DNA from: Microbacterium sp. 10M-3C3
Lineage (GTDB): Bacteria; Actinomycetota; Actinomycetes; Actinomycetales; Microbacteriaceae
Direction of reading: 5' to 3'
DNA length: 64,000 nucleotides
NCBI RefSeq assembly: GCF_003931875.1
Contig: NZ_CP034245.1
Location: 1,922,001-1,986,000, forward strand
The position numbers and the translations under genes are program-made. The notes under the pieces are model-generated. The model did not search any database. It was not told where the DNA came from and worked only from the letters and a program-made list of their open reading frames with translations. Below are positions 1-8,699 of this stretch, piece by piece (position 1 is the stretch's first letter; each line of letters starts with the position of its first letter).

Positions 1-1989
1 GTAGTTGCGCAGCGACTTCGACATCTTCTGACCGTCGCTGCCCAGCACGATGCCGTGGCACGACACGCCGGTGAACGCCGGGCGGTCGAACAGCGCGGTC
101 GAGAGCACGTGCATGACGTAGAACCAGCCGCGGGTCTGACCGATGTACTCCACGATGAAGTCGGCCGGTGCGTGCTCGTCGAACCAATCGTGGTTCTCGA
201 ACGGGTAGTGCACCTGCGCGAACGGCATCGATCCGGAGTCGAACCACACGTCGAGCACATCCTCGATGCGGCGCATCATGCTGCGCCCGGTGGGGTCGTC
301 GGGGTTCGGCCGCACCAGGTCGTCGATGGAGGGGCGGTGCAGGTCGACCTCGCCGTCCGCGTTGCGCGGCAGACGCCCGAAGTCGGCCTCGAGCTCGGCG
401 AGCGAGCCGTAGACGTCGACGCGTGGGTACACGGGGTCGTCGCTCTTCCACACCGGGATCGGCGACCCCCAGTAGCGGTTGCGGCTGATCGACCAGTCCC
501 GCGCGCCCTCGAGCCACTTGCCGAACTGCCCGTCCTTGACGTTCTCCGGCACCCACGTGATCTCGGCGTTGTTCTCGATCAGGCGGTCCTTGATGTCGGT
601 GACACGCACGAACCAGCTCGACACCGCCTTGTAGATCAGCGGGTTCCGGCAGCGCCAGCAATGCGGGTAGGAGTGCTCGTAGCTGGCCTGGCGCAGCAGG
701 CGTCCCTCCTGCCGGAGCAGGCGGATGAGGGGCTGGTTCGCCTCCATCCACAGCATGCCCGCGACATCGACGACGGCGGGAAGGAATCGGCCGCCGTCGT
801 CGAGCGACAGGATCGTCGGGATGCCCGCCGCATCCGCGAGACGCTTGTCGTCCTCGCCGTAGGCCGGCGCCTGGTGCACGATGCCGGTGCCGTCGGTGGT
901 CGTGACGTAGTCGTCGACGAGGATGCGCCACGCGTCGCCGGTGCCCCACGTGTCGGCGTCGGCGTAGTAGTCGAAGAGTCGGTCGTACGCGACGCCGCCG
1001 AGCTCGGCGCCGAGCACCGTCTGCTGCACCGCGGCGCGCGCGTCGTCGGCGGAGTCGTAGCCGAGGTCCTTCGCGTAGCCGGCGAGGAGGTCTTCGGCCA
1101 GCAGGTAGCGGTGGGCGCGCGCCTCGACGGGGTCGTCGGCGTGCCCGTCCGGCGTGTGATGGACATCGGCCGCGCCGTGGGGCCCGCCCGGCAGCACGAC
1201 GTACCGGATGCCGGGACCCACCGCGAGGGCGAGGTTCGTCGGCAGCGTCCACGGCGTCGTCGTCCACGCGAGCGCCCGCACGGCCGTCAGCCCGAGCGCC
1301 TCGGCCTTCGCGCCCACGAGGGGGAAGGTGACCGTGACCGACGGGTCCTGCCGCATCTTGTAGACGTCGTCGTCCATGCGCAGCTCGTGGCTGGACAGCG
1401 GCGTCTGGTCGCGCCAGCAGTACGGCAGCACGCGGTAGCCCTCGTAGGCGAGCCCCTTGTCCCACAGGCTCTTGAACGCCCACAGGACCGACTCCATGTA
1501 GGTCGTGTCGAGCGTCTTGTATCCGCGGTCGAAGTCGACCCAGCGGGCCTGGCGCGTGACGTAGTCCTGCCACTCGCGCGTGTACTCGAGCACCGACGAG
1601 CGCGCCTTGGCGTTGAACACCGCCACGCCCATGCGCTCGATCTCGTCCTTCTCGGTGATCCCGAGCTGCTTCATCGCCTCGAGCTCGGCGGGGAGGCCGT
1701 GCGTGTCCCACCCGAACACGCGGTCGACCTTCTTGCCGCGCATCGTCTGGAAGCGCGGGAAGAGGTCCTTCGCGTATCCGGTGAGGAGGTGCCCGTAATG
1801 CGGCAGGCCGTTCGCGAAGGGCGGGCCGTCGTAGAACACCCACTCCTCGGCGCCTTCGCGCTGCTCGATCGACGCGCGGAACGTGTCGTCGGCGCGCCAG
1901 AACGCGAGGGTGTCGGCCTCGATCGCGGGGAACCGCGGACTCGGGTTCACGTCGGCGGCGGGCCCGAACGCGGACTTCGGATAGGTCAT
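1..1989 (-). CDS. ileS: Isoleucyl-tRNA synthetase (3' end outside window)
   Basis: Charges tRNA-Ile with isoleucine in the cytoplasm. The 663 visible residues hold the class Ia core: HYGH (the HIGH-type motif) at residues 64-67, then [11 protein letters not shown], the editing domain, and KMSKS at 655-659 just before the window edge. The C-terminal anticodon-binding part lies outside. [10 protein letters not shown] and [10 protein letters not shown] are typical of the type 2 (eukaryote-like) IleS family rather than type 1. The ATG at 1989 has GGAG four bases upstream and follows a T-box leader, so the start and the regulation agree. Identification is secure; the type 2 call is from motifs only. 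Confidence 0.97.
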   Translation of the reverse strand, partial: MTYPKSAFGPAADVNPSPRFPAIEADTLAFWRADDTFRASIEQREGAEEWVFYDGPPFANGLPHYGHLLTGYAKDLFPRFQTMRGKKVDRVFGWDTHGLPAELEAMKQLGITEKDEIERMGVAVFNAKARSSVLEYTREWQDYVTRQARWVDFDRGYKTLDTTYMESVLWAFKSLWDKGLAYEGYRVLPYCWRDQTPLSSHELRMDDDVYKMRQDPSVTVTFPLVGAKAEALGLTAVRALAWTTTPWTLPTNLALAVGPGIRYVVLPGGPHGAADVHHTPDGHADDPVEARAHRYLLAEDLLAGYAKDLGYDSADDARAAVQQTVLGAELGGVAYDRLFDYYADADTWGTGDAWRILVDDYVTTTDGTGIVHQAPAYGEDDKRLADAAGIPTILSLDDGGRFLPAVVDVAGMLWMEANQPLIRLLRQEGRLLRQASYEHSYPHCWRCRNPLIYKAVSSWFVRVTDIKDRLIENNAEITWVPENVKDGQFGKWLEGARDWSISRNRYWGSPIPVWKSDDPVYPRVDVYGSLAELEADFGRLPRNADGEVDLHRPSIDDLVRPNPDDPTGRSMMRRIEDVLDVWFDSGSMPFAQVHYPFENHDWFDEHAPADFIVEYIGQTRGWFYVMHVLSTALFDRPAFTGVSCHGIVLGSDGQKMSKSLRNY

Positions 1990-1993
1990 GTCA

Positions 1994-2199
1994 CTCCAGC
2001 AGGTGTCGATGCTCCCTGCGAGGACGACCCGTGCGGGCCGCGGTACCACCCCGCGTGACGGATGCGACGGACGAGGACCGTCCGGAGCATCCGCCCCCTC
2101 TCACCGCGGCTGTGACGGGCCTGACCCGCTCGGTTCTACTGGGGGTGCGAGACCCTGTTCTTCCGAGAGCTCCCCGGTGATGGCCGGATCGATGCTGAT
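1994..2199 (-). promoter_or_regulatory. T-box riboswitch leader of ileS, ultrashort Stem I type
   Basis: Read on the minus strand, the leader holds the T-box core GGGTGGTACCGCGG (plus-strand 2039-2052). Far upstream is a tiny hairpin CCGG-CCATCA-CCGG (2174-2187) whose loop shows an ATC isoleucine codon (2179-2181). The flanking GGGGAGC and GGAAGAAC match the actinobacterial ileS leaders known to use a minimal Stem I. There is no U-tract terminator before the gene and the leader runs into the Shine-Dalgarno, so control is probably at translation initiation. Uncharged tRNA-Ile would open the ribosome site. The exact 5' end is inferred from the -10 box. Confidence 0.9.
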
Positions 2200-2205
2200 G
2201 CGGCC

Positions 2206-2211
2206 ATTCTA
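2206..2211 (-). promoter_or_regulatory. -10 box of the ileS T-box transcript (TAGAAT)
   Basis: TAGAAT on the minus strand would start RNA near 2199, just upstream of the ultrashort Stem I. No clear -35 box is visible, as is common in this window. Confidence 0.5.
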
Positions 2212-2302
2212 CGCGCGCCGGGCCGACCGCGGCGGACAGCGGCGAGCCGGGCTTTCCGGACGCGGTCCAACAAGGGTCGGAGGCGCGGCAGAATGGTCGT
2301 TC

Positions 2303-3625
2303 GTGACCACAGCATCCGTCTCCGCCTCCTCCCCCGCGCGTCGCGTGTCGTGGGCCTCGATGGTCGGCACGTCCCTCGAGTCCTTCGACTTCTACGTCTA
2401 CGCCTATTTCTCGGCCTACTTCATCGGGCCGCTGTTCTTCGAGCCGCTCGGCGAGACCGGCGGCACCCTCGCGGCGTTCACCACCGTCGCCGTGGCCTTC
2501 GTCGTGCGGCCGATCGGCGCGGTGATCTTCGGCTGGATGGGCGACCGGCTCGGCCGGCGCACGACCCTGCTGTGGACGGTCGGAATCATGGGCGTCGCCA
2601 CCGGGGCGATCGGCCTGCTTCCCACGTACGCGCAGCTCGAGTGGTTCGCCGCGGTGCTCCTGATCCTCCTCCGCATCGTGCAGGGCCTCTCGCTCGGCGG
2701 CGAGTGGGGCGGGTCGATCCTGCTCGCCACCGAGCACGCCGGCCCGGTCAAGCGCGCGTTCTACGCCGCCATCCCGCAGCTCGGCTCCCCCGTCGGCTCG
2801 ATCCTGTCGGCGCTCGTCTTCATCGTGCTCACCGCCGTGCTCCCCGCCGACCAGCTCGCCGCGTGGGGCTGGCGCATCCCGTTCCTGCTCGCGATCCCGC
2901 TGCTGCTGGTGTCGCTGTATCTTCGCCTGTCGATCGACGAGACGCCCGTGTTCCGCGGCGTCGTCGCCGAGGACCGTCGCGAGCGCCTGCCGTTCGCGGT
3001 CATGTTCGCGCGCCGGCCCGCGGCGGTCGTCATCGCGATCGGGGCCGCGCTCCTGGGGATCGGCTCCTACTCGCTCATGAACACGTACACGATCAACTAC
3101 GGCGTGTCCCAGCTCGGCTTCTTCTACCAGGACCTCCTCGTCGCCACGACGATCGGCGGGCTTCTGCAGCTCGTGACGGTGCCGCTGTTCGGCTGGTGGG
3201 CGACGCGCATCGGCTCGGCTCGCGTGGTGCTGTGGGGCGCCGTCGGCACCCTCGTCATCACGTTCCCGATGTACTTCCTGCTGCAGTTCGCGACCTTCCC
3301 GATCCTGGTCGCGACGATGATCATCGGCGGGATCCTGCCGACGATGTCGTGGGCGGCCCTCGGCGGCCTCATGAACGACCTGTTCCCCGACTCGTTCCGC
3401 TACTCCGCGCTGTCGCTGTCGTACGCGATCGCCGCGACCGTGAGCGGATTCGTGCCGCTGCTCACGACCGCGATCGGCGCGGCGAGCGGCTTCGCATGGT
3501 GGCATCCGGGCATCGTCCTGGCCGTCATGTCCGCCGTGACTCTGGTCGCGGCGTGGGCCGCGTCGCGCCTGCGCCCCGAGCCCGAGCTCGCGACCGAGCC
3601 GGAGACCGCCACCGCCGCGGCCTGA
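2303..3625 (+). CDS. MFS permease of the metabolite:H+ symporter (MHS) type
   Basis: A 440-aa membrane protein with about 12 hydrophobic segments and the MFS loop 2-3 signature GWMGDRLGRR near residue 90. GLSLGGEWGGS in helix 4 is characteristic of the MHS group (shikimate, proline/betaine, citrate and alpha-ketoglutarate symporters). It probably imports an organic acid or osmolyte with protons, but the substrate cannot be read from sequence. GTG at 2303 is chosen because the membrane part begins soon after and upstream sequence belongs to the divergent ileS leader. CAGAAT ends 8 nt before the GTG, so the mRNA may have little or no leader. Confidence 0.88.
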   Translation: MTTASVSASSPARRVSWASMVGTSLESFDFYVYAYFSAYFIGPLFFEPLGETGGTLAAFTTVAVAFVVRPIGAVIFGWMGDRLGRRTTLLWTVGIMGVATGAIGLLPTYAQLEWFAAVLLILLRIVQGLSLGGEWGGSILLATEHAGPVKRAFYAAIPQLGSPVGSILSALVFIVLTAVLPADQLAAWGWRIPFLLAIPLLLVSLYLRLSIDETPVFRGVVAEDRRERLPFAVMFARRPAAVVIAIGAALLGIGSYSLMNTYTINYGVSQLGFFYQDLLVATTIGGLLQLVTVPLFGWWATRIGSARVVLWGAVGTLVITFPMYFLLQFATFPILVATMIIGGILPTMSWAALGGLMNDLFPDSFRYSALSLSYAIAATVSGFVPLLTTAIGAASGFAWWHPGIVLAVMSAVTLVAAWAASRLRPEPELATEPETATAAA

Positions 3626-3634
3626 GCCCGCGGG

Positions 3635-3640
3635 TACAAT
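3635..3640 (+). promoter_or_regulatory. Possible valS -10 box (TACAAT)
   Basis: TACAAT preceded by GGG lies in the gap after the MFS gene and predicts a leader of about 55 nt for valS. No convincing -35 is present. Confidence 0.35.
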
Positions 3641-3700
3641 CGACGGGTTCCCACACTCAGGCACGCACACACGGTGCCGCACATATCGAGGAGACCCCCT

Positions 3701-6274
3701 GTGGCCGACGCGCGAATCCCCGACAAGCCCGCCCTGGAAGGCCTCGAGCAGAAGTGGGATGCGGCGTGGTCCGACGCCGGCACGTACCTGTTCGACCGCG
3801 CGACCGCGGTCGAGCGCGGCAAGGCCGGCGTGTTCTCCGTCGACACGCCACCCCCGACGGCATCCGGGAGCCTGCACATCGGGCACGTGTTCAGCTACAC
3901 GCACACCGACGTCAAGGTGCGCTTCGAGCGCATGCGCGGCAAGACGGTGTTCTACCCGATGGGGTGGGACGACAACGGCCTGCCCACCGAGCGTCGCGTG
4001 CAGAACTACTACGGCGTGCGGTGCGACCCTTCGCTCCCCTACGACCCCGACTTCGAGCCGCCGTACCGCGGCGGCGACAACAAGTCGTCCAAGGCCGCCG
4101 ACCAGCAGCCGATCAGCCGGCGCAACTTCATCGAGCTGTGCGAAGAGCTCACCGTCGAGGACGAGAAGGCGTTCGAGGACGTGTGGCGCGCGCTCGGGCT
4201 GAGCGTGGACTGGACGCAGACCTACCGCACGATCTCCGACGACACGATCCGCACGAGCCAGCTGGCGTTCCTTCGCAACCTGGAGCGCGGCGAGGCGTAC
4301 CAGTCCCTCGCGCCCACCCTGTGGGACATCGACTTCCGCTCGGCGATCGCGCAGGCCGAGCTCGAGGACCGCGAGCAGCAGGCCTCGTACCACCGGCTCG
4401 CGTTCCACCGCACCGACGGCGCCGCCGACGTGCTCATCGAGACCACCCGGCCGGAGCTCCTCCCCGCGTGCGTGGCGCTCGTCGCACACCCGGACGACCC
4501 GCGCTACCAGCCGCTGTTCGGCTCGACGGTGCGCACGCCGCTGTTCGACGTCGAGGTGCCGATCCTCGCCCACCCGCTCGCCCAGCAGGACAAGGGCTCG
4601 GGCGTCGCGATGATCTGCACCTTCGGCGACGTGACCGACATCATCTGGTGGCGCGAGCTGGATCTGCCCAACCGCACGATCCTCGGCCGCGACGGCCGCG
4701 TCATCGCCGAGGCGCCCGACGTGATCACGACGGATGCAGCGCGCGCCGCGTACGCGGAGCTGGCGGGCAAGACCGTCTTCAGCGCCAAGAAGCGCATCGT
4801 CGAGCTGCTGCAGGAATCCGGCGAGCTGCTCGAGGTGTCCACGCCCTTCTCGCACGCGGTGAAGTTCTACGAGAAGGGCGATCGACCGCTTGAGATCGTC
4901 TCGACGCGCCAGTGGTACGTCCGCAACGGCGCGCGCGACGCCGACCTGCGCGAGCGCCTCATCGGCCTCGGTCGCGAGGTGTCGTGGCACCCCGACTTCA
5001 TGCGCGTGCGCTACGAGAACTGGACGAACGGCCTGACGGGCGACTGGCTCGTGTCGCGCCAGCGTTTCTTCGGCGTGCCGATTCCGGTCTGGTACGCCCT
5101 CGACGACGACGGCGAGCGGGACTACTCCCGCGTGCTCACGCCCGACGCCGCCGCGCTGCCCGTCGACCCGACGACCGACGTGCCGCCCGGCTACACCGAG
5201 GACCAGCGCGGCGTGCCCGGCGGCTTCGATGCCGAGCGCGACATCTTCGACACGTGGGCGACCTCCTCCCTCACGCCGCAGCTCGCCGGCGGCTGGGAGC
5301 GCGACCCCGAGCTGTGGCAGACGGTGGCGCCGTTCGATCTGCGACCGCAGGGTCAGGACATCATCCGCACGTGGCTGTTCTCCACGCTCCTGCGCAGCGC
5401 CCTCGAGGACGGGCGCTCGCCGTGGACGGATGCGGCGATCTCAGGCTTCATCGTCGACCCCGACCGCAAGAAGATGTCGAAGTCGAAGGGCAACGTCGTG
5501 ACGCCCGCCGACATCCTCGCCCAGCACGGCTCCGACGCCGTGCGCTACTGGGCGGCGTCGAGCCGCCTCGGCACCGACGCGGCGTTCGACCCGCAGAACC
5601 CCACGCAGATCAAGATCGGCCGGCGGCTCGCGATCAAGCTCCTCAACGCCGCGAAGTTCGTGCTGTCCTTTCCCGTGCCCGAGGGCGCCGAGGTCACGCA
5701 CGCCCTCGACGCGTCGATGCTGGCCACGCTGGACGATGTCGTACGCGAAGCGACCAAAGCCCTCGAGGCGTACGACCACGCGCGCGCGCTCGAGGTGACC
5801 GAGTCGTTCTTCTGGACCTTCTGCGACGACTACCTCGAGCTCGTCAAAGAGCGCGCGTACGACCGCTCGGACGTCGGCCAGGCGTCGGCGGCGCTCGCCC
5901 TGCGCGTCGCGCTGTCGACGCTCGTGCGCCTGTTCGCGCCCGTGCTCGCGTTCGCGGCCGAGGAGACATGGTCGTGGTTCAACGAGGGCTCCGTGCACCG
6001 CGCGCCGTGGCCCGAGCCGCTCGAGATCGCGGGCGACCCGGCGGTGCTCGCCGCCGTCGGCGAGGCGCTCATCGGCGTCCGCCGCGCGAAGACCGAGGCG
6101 AAGGTGTCGCAGAAGACGCCGGTGGCGGCCGTGACGATCGCGACGCCCCGCGCCGATCTGCTGCAGCTGGCCGAGGGCGACCTGCGCGCGGTCGGCCGCA
6201 TCGCCGACATCGCCTTCGTCGAGGCGCCGACGACGGCCGTGACCGACATCCGACTGGCCCCCACGGAGGAATGA
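3701..6274 (+). CDS. valS: Valyl-tRNA synthetase, archaeal-like short form
   Basis: Charges tRNA-Val. The 857-aa protein has HIGH at residues 59-62 (in SGSLHIGH), MGWDDNGLPTE shortly after, and KMSKS at 591-595. The classic bacterial ValS carries GTDHAGIATQ in place of the GWDDNGLPTE segment and ends in a coiled-coil arm; both features are absent here, so this is the archaeal-like form. The start is GTG 3701, seven bases after GAGGAG (3688-3693); the upstream in-frame GTG at 3674 lacks such a site. The next gene overlaps its stop by ATGA, so the two are co-translated. Confidence 0.95.
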   Translation: MADARIPDKPALEGLEQKWDAAWSDAGTYLFDRATAVERGKAGVFSVDTPPPTASGSLHIGHVFSYTHTDVKVRFERMRGKTVFYPMGWDDNGLPTERRVQNYYGVRCDPSLPYDPDFEPPYRGGDNKSSKAADQQPISRRNFIELCEELTVEDEKAFEDVWRALGLSVDWTQTYRTISDDTIRTSQLAFLRNLERGEAYQSLAPTLWDIDFRSAIAQAELEDREQQASYHRLAFHRTDGAADVLIETTRPELLPACVALVAHPDDPRYQPLFGSTVRTPLFDVEVPILAHPLAQQDKGSGVAMICTFGDVTDIIWWRELDLPNRTILGRDGRVIAEAPDVITTDAARAAYAELAGKTVFSAKKRIVELLQESGELLEVSTPFSHAVKFYEKGDRPLEIVSTRQWYVRNGARDADLRERLIGLGREVSWHPDFMRVRYENWTNGLTGDWLVSRQRFFGVPIPVWYALDDDGERDYSRVLTPDAAALPVDPTTDVPPGYTEDQRGVPGGFDAERDIFDTWATSSLTPQLAGGWERDPELWQTVAPFDLRPQGQDIIRTWLFSTLLRSALEDGRSPWTDAAISGFIVDPDRKKMSKSKGNVVTPADILAQHGSDAVRYWAASSRLGTDAAFDPQNPTQIKIGRRLAIKLLNAAKFVLSFPVPEGAEVTHALDASMLATLDDVVREATKALEAYDHARALEVTESFFWTFCDDYLELVKERAYDRSDVGQASAALALRVALSTLVRLFAPVLAFAAEETWSWFNEGSVHRAPWPEPLEIAGDPAVLAAVGEALIGVRRAKTEAKVSQKTPVAAVTIATPRADLLQLAEGDLRAVGRIADIAFVEAPTTAVTDIRLAPTEE

Positions 6275-6525
6275 TGCAACTCGGCACTCGCTGGACCTCG
6301 GGCGAGAAGCCCCCCGCCGCCGTTCCGGTCGCCCTGCACGCGCAGATCGCCGCCGTCGAGCGGCTGCTGCCGGCGGATCAGCTCGCGCACCAGCCCACTC
6401 CGCGCTGGACGCTGACATGGCTCGAGGGCCGGCCGGTCGCCGAGCTCGACACCGGCGTCATCGTGTCACTCGACGCCGACGGCCAGGCCGTGGTCCGCAA
6501 GGACGACGAGGACGAGTTCGCCTAG
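6271..6525 (+). CDS. Small conserved hypothetical protein coupled to valS
   Basis: An 84-aa soluble protein of unknown function. Its ATG (6271, or 6274 in the ATGATG pair) overlaps the valS stop, and GGAGGA sits immediately before it, so it is read from the valS mRNA. It has a short acidic tail ending DDEDEF and no membrane segment or known motif. The spacing of GGAGGA favours the second ATG slightly. I do not recognise the family. Confidence 0.7.
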   Translation: MMQLGTRWTSGEKPPAAVPVALHAQIAAVERLLPADQLAHQPTPRWTLTWLEGRPVAELDTGVIVSLDADGQAVVRKDDEDEFA

Positions 6526-6537
6526 ACCCGCCCCACG

Positions 6538-7794
6538 CTAGGCGGCGACGGCCTCGGCACCGGCCTCGCGCGTGCCCCGCACGAGGAGGCGGAGGCACGC
6601 GAGCGTCGCAACGAGCACGACGGCCGCGGCGATCCCGAAGGGCAGCCGCAGATCGATGCGGGCCACCCAGCCGCCGATGACCGTCGCGACCGGGAACAGG
6701 CCCCACGTGACGGTGCGGATGATCCCCAGGACGCGCCCGAAGAGCGCCGCGGGCACGACCTGCTGACGCAGCGCGCCCCACGGCACGTTCCACACCGCGA
6801 CCGCGAACGCGAACAGCGCATACGACGCCACCGCGGAGAAGACCTCGGGCGCGAGCCACGTGGCCGCCATACCGGTCGCGCACACGAGGTTCGCCGCGAC
6901 CATGACCGGACCCCTGCCGAAACGCGCGACGAGGCGCGGCGACACGAGCGATCCCAGCAGCGCGCCGACGCCGATGCCCGCCGTGATGAAGCCGACGGCG
7001 GCCGGCGGCACGCGCTGCGCGTCGAGGAAGTACAGGATGGTCGCGGCCTGCGCGAAGCTCAGCGCGCTGCCGACGATCGAGGTGAAGACGACCATCGCGC
7101 GCAGGTACCGGTGGGTCCACAGGTAGCGCAGCGCCTCGCCGCCGCCGACGCGCGGCCGCGCAGCCGCTGCATCCGGCTCGCGGGCTGCGCGCGCCGCTCG
7201 ACGGGGCAGCAGGAGGACGAGGAAGACGGGCGCGAGGTAGCCCACGCCGCCCGCGACGAGGGGCACCGCCACCGCGAGCGCGAAGAGCACGCCGGCCAGC
7301 GGTGTCGCGACGAACCAGTCGACGGCGATCTGCACGAGCTGGATGCGCCCGTTCGCGCGGTCCAGGTGGCGGCGCTCGACGACGCTCGGCACGACGGCGT
7401 TGGTGGCGTTGTCGAACACCGTCTCGCCGGCCCCGAACAGCAGCGTGCCCACGAGCAACGCCGTGATGTCGAGCGACCCGGAGACCGCCAGGAGCGCGAG
7501 GCCGGCGCCGACGACCGCACGCACCGCGTCGGCGGCGGCCATCAGCATCCGCCGATCGAACCGGTCGACGAGGATTCCGGCGAACATGCCGAACAGCAGC
7601 CACGGCACGAACGCGGCGGCGGCGAACAGCGAGATGACGAGCGGGTCGTCGGTGAGCGTCGTGGCGGCGAGCGGGATGGCGGTGCGCACGAGGCCGTCGG
7701 CGAGGTTGCTGGAGGCCGCCGCCGTCCACAGGCGACCGAAGTCGCCCCCGAGACGATCGCTCCGCGCGCCGCGACGGGTCCCGGCGCCGGTCAC
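6538..7794 (-). CDS. MFS exporter of the EntS/MFS_3 type
   Basis: A 418-aa transporter with about 12 membrane helices. [15 protein letters not shown] at the first helix and [14 protein letters not shown] in the loop 2-3 position are typical of the EntS-like MFS_3 family, which exports siderophores, macrolides and other small molecules. GTG 7794 is preferred over the upstream in-frame GTG at 7821 because it overlaps the stop of the preceding small gene as GTGA. It is the last gene of a three-gene operon led by an ArsR-type regulator, suggesting drug- or metabolite-induced efflux; the substrate is unknown. Confidence 0.9.
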   Translation of the reverse strand: MTGAGTRRGARSDRLGGDFGRLWTAAASSNLADGLVRTAIPLAATTLTDDPLVISLFAAAAFVPWLLFGMFAGILVDRFDRRMLMAAADAVRAVVGAGLALLAVSGSLDITALLVGTLLFGAGETVFDNATNAVVPSVVERRHLDRANGRIQLVQIAVDWFVATPLAGVLFALAVAVPLVAGGVGYLAPVFLVLLLPRRAARAAREPDAAAARPRVGGGEALRYLWTHRYLRAMVVFTSIVGSALSFAQAATILYFLDAQRVPPAAVGFITAGIGVGALLGSLVSPRLVARFGRGPVMVAANLVCATGMAATWLAPEVFSAVASYALFAFAVAVWNVPWGALRQQVVPAALFGRVLGIIRTVTWGLFPVATVIGGWVARIDLRLPFGIAAAVVLVATLACLRLLVRGTREAGAEAVAA

Positions 7795-8000
7795 CGCGGC
7801 AGCAGGCTGACGTGCACGCACGCGCGACGGATGTCGGCGACGGCCACGGCAGCGGCGATGGCGCGCTCGCGCCGGCCGCGCTCCTGACGCCGGGCGGCGT
7901 GGGCGAGGACGGCCGCCTGCAGGGCCGCCGACAGGCGCAGCACGGCACGCTCGGAGCGGGACGCGTCGCGGATGACGCCGGTGGCGAGGAGGGCGGTCAT
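7791..8000 (-). CDS. 69-aa protein between regulator and exporter
   Basis: A small Ala/Arg-rich basic protein, probably helical, with no motif I recognise. The evidence that it is real is translational: its ATG (8000) overlaps the regulator's stop as ATGA, and its TGA (7791) overlaps the exporter GTG as GTGA. It therefore bridges two coupled genes exactly. It might be an accessory to the exporter or merely a coupling frame. Confidence 0.6.
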   Translation of the reverse strand: MTALLATGVIRDASRSERAVLRLSAALQAAVLAHAARRQERGRRERAIAAAVAVADIRRACVHVSLLPR

Positions 8001-8608
8001 GGCAGTGCTCCTTCCGGGGGCAGGGGGAAGACGTCGGCCCGCATCGTGACTGGGCGCACGTCGTCGCCCCGCTGGTCGCGGTAGGCGTCGACGGTCTCGT
8101 CGATGAGGGCCTGCATGCGGTGCGAGAGGTCGGCCATCTGCGCGGGCGTGAGACGCGCCGTGGCGGTGGAGACGAGCGTCCCCTCCTGCCAGCGCTTGGG
8201 CTCGTTCTCCGCGGCGGTGCCGACGAACTGCAGCAGCAGCTGATGACGTCGGTTGAGGGTCTCGTTCATGACGAGGTACATCGCGGCGCGACCGGAGGGC
8301 GAGCGCACCGATTCGGGGTCGCCGAACTGGATGCCACCCGCGGGACGCTCCCACCAGCGCTCGCGCCCGGTGCCGCGGTCGGCGACCTCGCGGATGAGAT
8401 CGTGCTTGGCGAGTGCCCGCAGGTGGTAGCTCGTCGCTCCCGACGACTCCCCCAGCGTGCTCGCGAGGGAGCTCGCGGTCTGGGGACCGTACTGGCTGAG
8501 GATGTCGAAGATCTTCACCCGCAGCGGGTGCGCCATCGCCCGCAGCGCACCGGCGTCGAGGACGCGGTCGCGGCGCTCCGGTGGGGTCGCGGATGGGGTC
8601 TCGGTCAT
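7997..8608 (-). CDS. ArsR-family winged-helix transcription regulator
   Basis: A 203-aa protein with an N-terminal winged helix-turn-helix. [15 protein letters not shown] near residue 25, followed by [10 protein letters not shown] and [18 protein letters not shown], is the ArsR/HTH_20 signature. No metal-binding cysteine set is seen, so it is not an obvious arsenic sensor. The C-terminal half is probably a ligand or dimer region. ATG 8608 begins MTETPSAT; an in-frame ATG at 8620 is the alternative. It heads the operon with the 69-aa gene and the MFS exporter and probably represses it from the AT-rich operator just upstream. Confidence 0.88.
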   Translation of the reverse strand: MTETPSATPPERRDRVLDAGALRAMAHPLRVKIFDILSQYGPQTASSLASTLGESSGATSYHLRALAKHDLIREVADRGTGRERWWERPAGGIQFGDPESVRSPSGRAAMYLVMNETLNRRHQLLLQFVGTAAENEPKRWQEGTLVSTATARLTPAQMADLSHRMQALIDETVDAYRDQRGDDVRPVTMRADVFPLPPEGALP

Positions 8609-8611
8609 GAC

Positions 8612-8659
8612 TGCAAACATATCTTTGCATCGAGAATTATGCAAGCTTTTCTTTGCAAA
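8612..8659. promoter_or_regulatory. AT-rich operator region with repeated TTTGCA/TGCAAA
   Basis: This 48-bp stretch is strikingly AT-rich against its surroundings. TGCAAA occurs at 8612-8617, TTGCAT (8625-8630) faces ATGCAA (8639-8644) as an inverted repeat with an 8-bp spacer, and palindromic TTTGCAAA lies at 8652-8659. It lies just before the regulator start and upstream of the divergent M3 peptidase, so it is a good candidate for the regulator's binding site. Confidence 0.6.
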
Positions 8660-8687
8660 TGAATGGCGGCACCGTGTCCGTCGCCGA

Positions 8688-8693
8688 TACGCT
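8688..8693 (+). promoter_or_regulatory. -10 box TACGCT of the M3 peptidase, leaderless spacing
   Basis: TACGCT ends six bases before ATG 8700 and no Shine-Dalgarno is present, so the mRNA probably starts at the ATG. Confidence 0.5.
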
Positions 8694-8699
8694 GGGCCG

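Noticed and set aside
55..2058. Long plus-strand open frame opposite ileS
   Set aside because: It mirrors the ileS reading frame in GC-rich DNA; the minus strand has clear synthetase motifs and a T-box.
1991..4990. 999-codon minus-strand open frame across the MFS gene and valS
   Set aside because: Arg/Asp-rich nonsense translation lying opposite two genes with strong family motifs.
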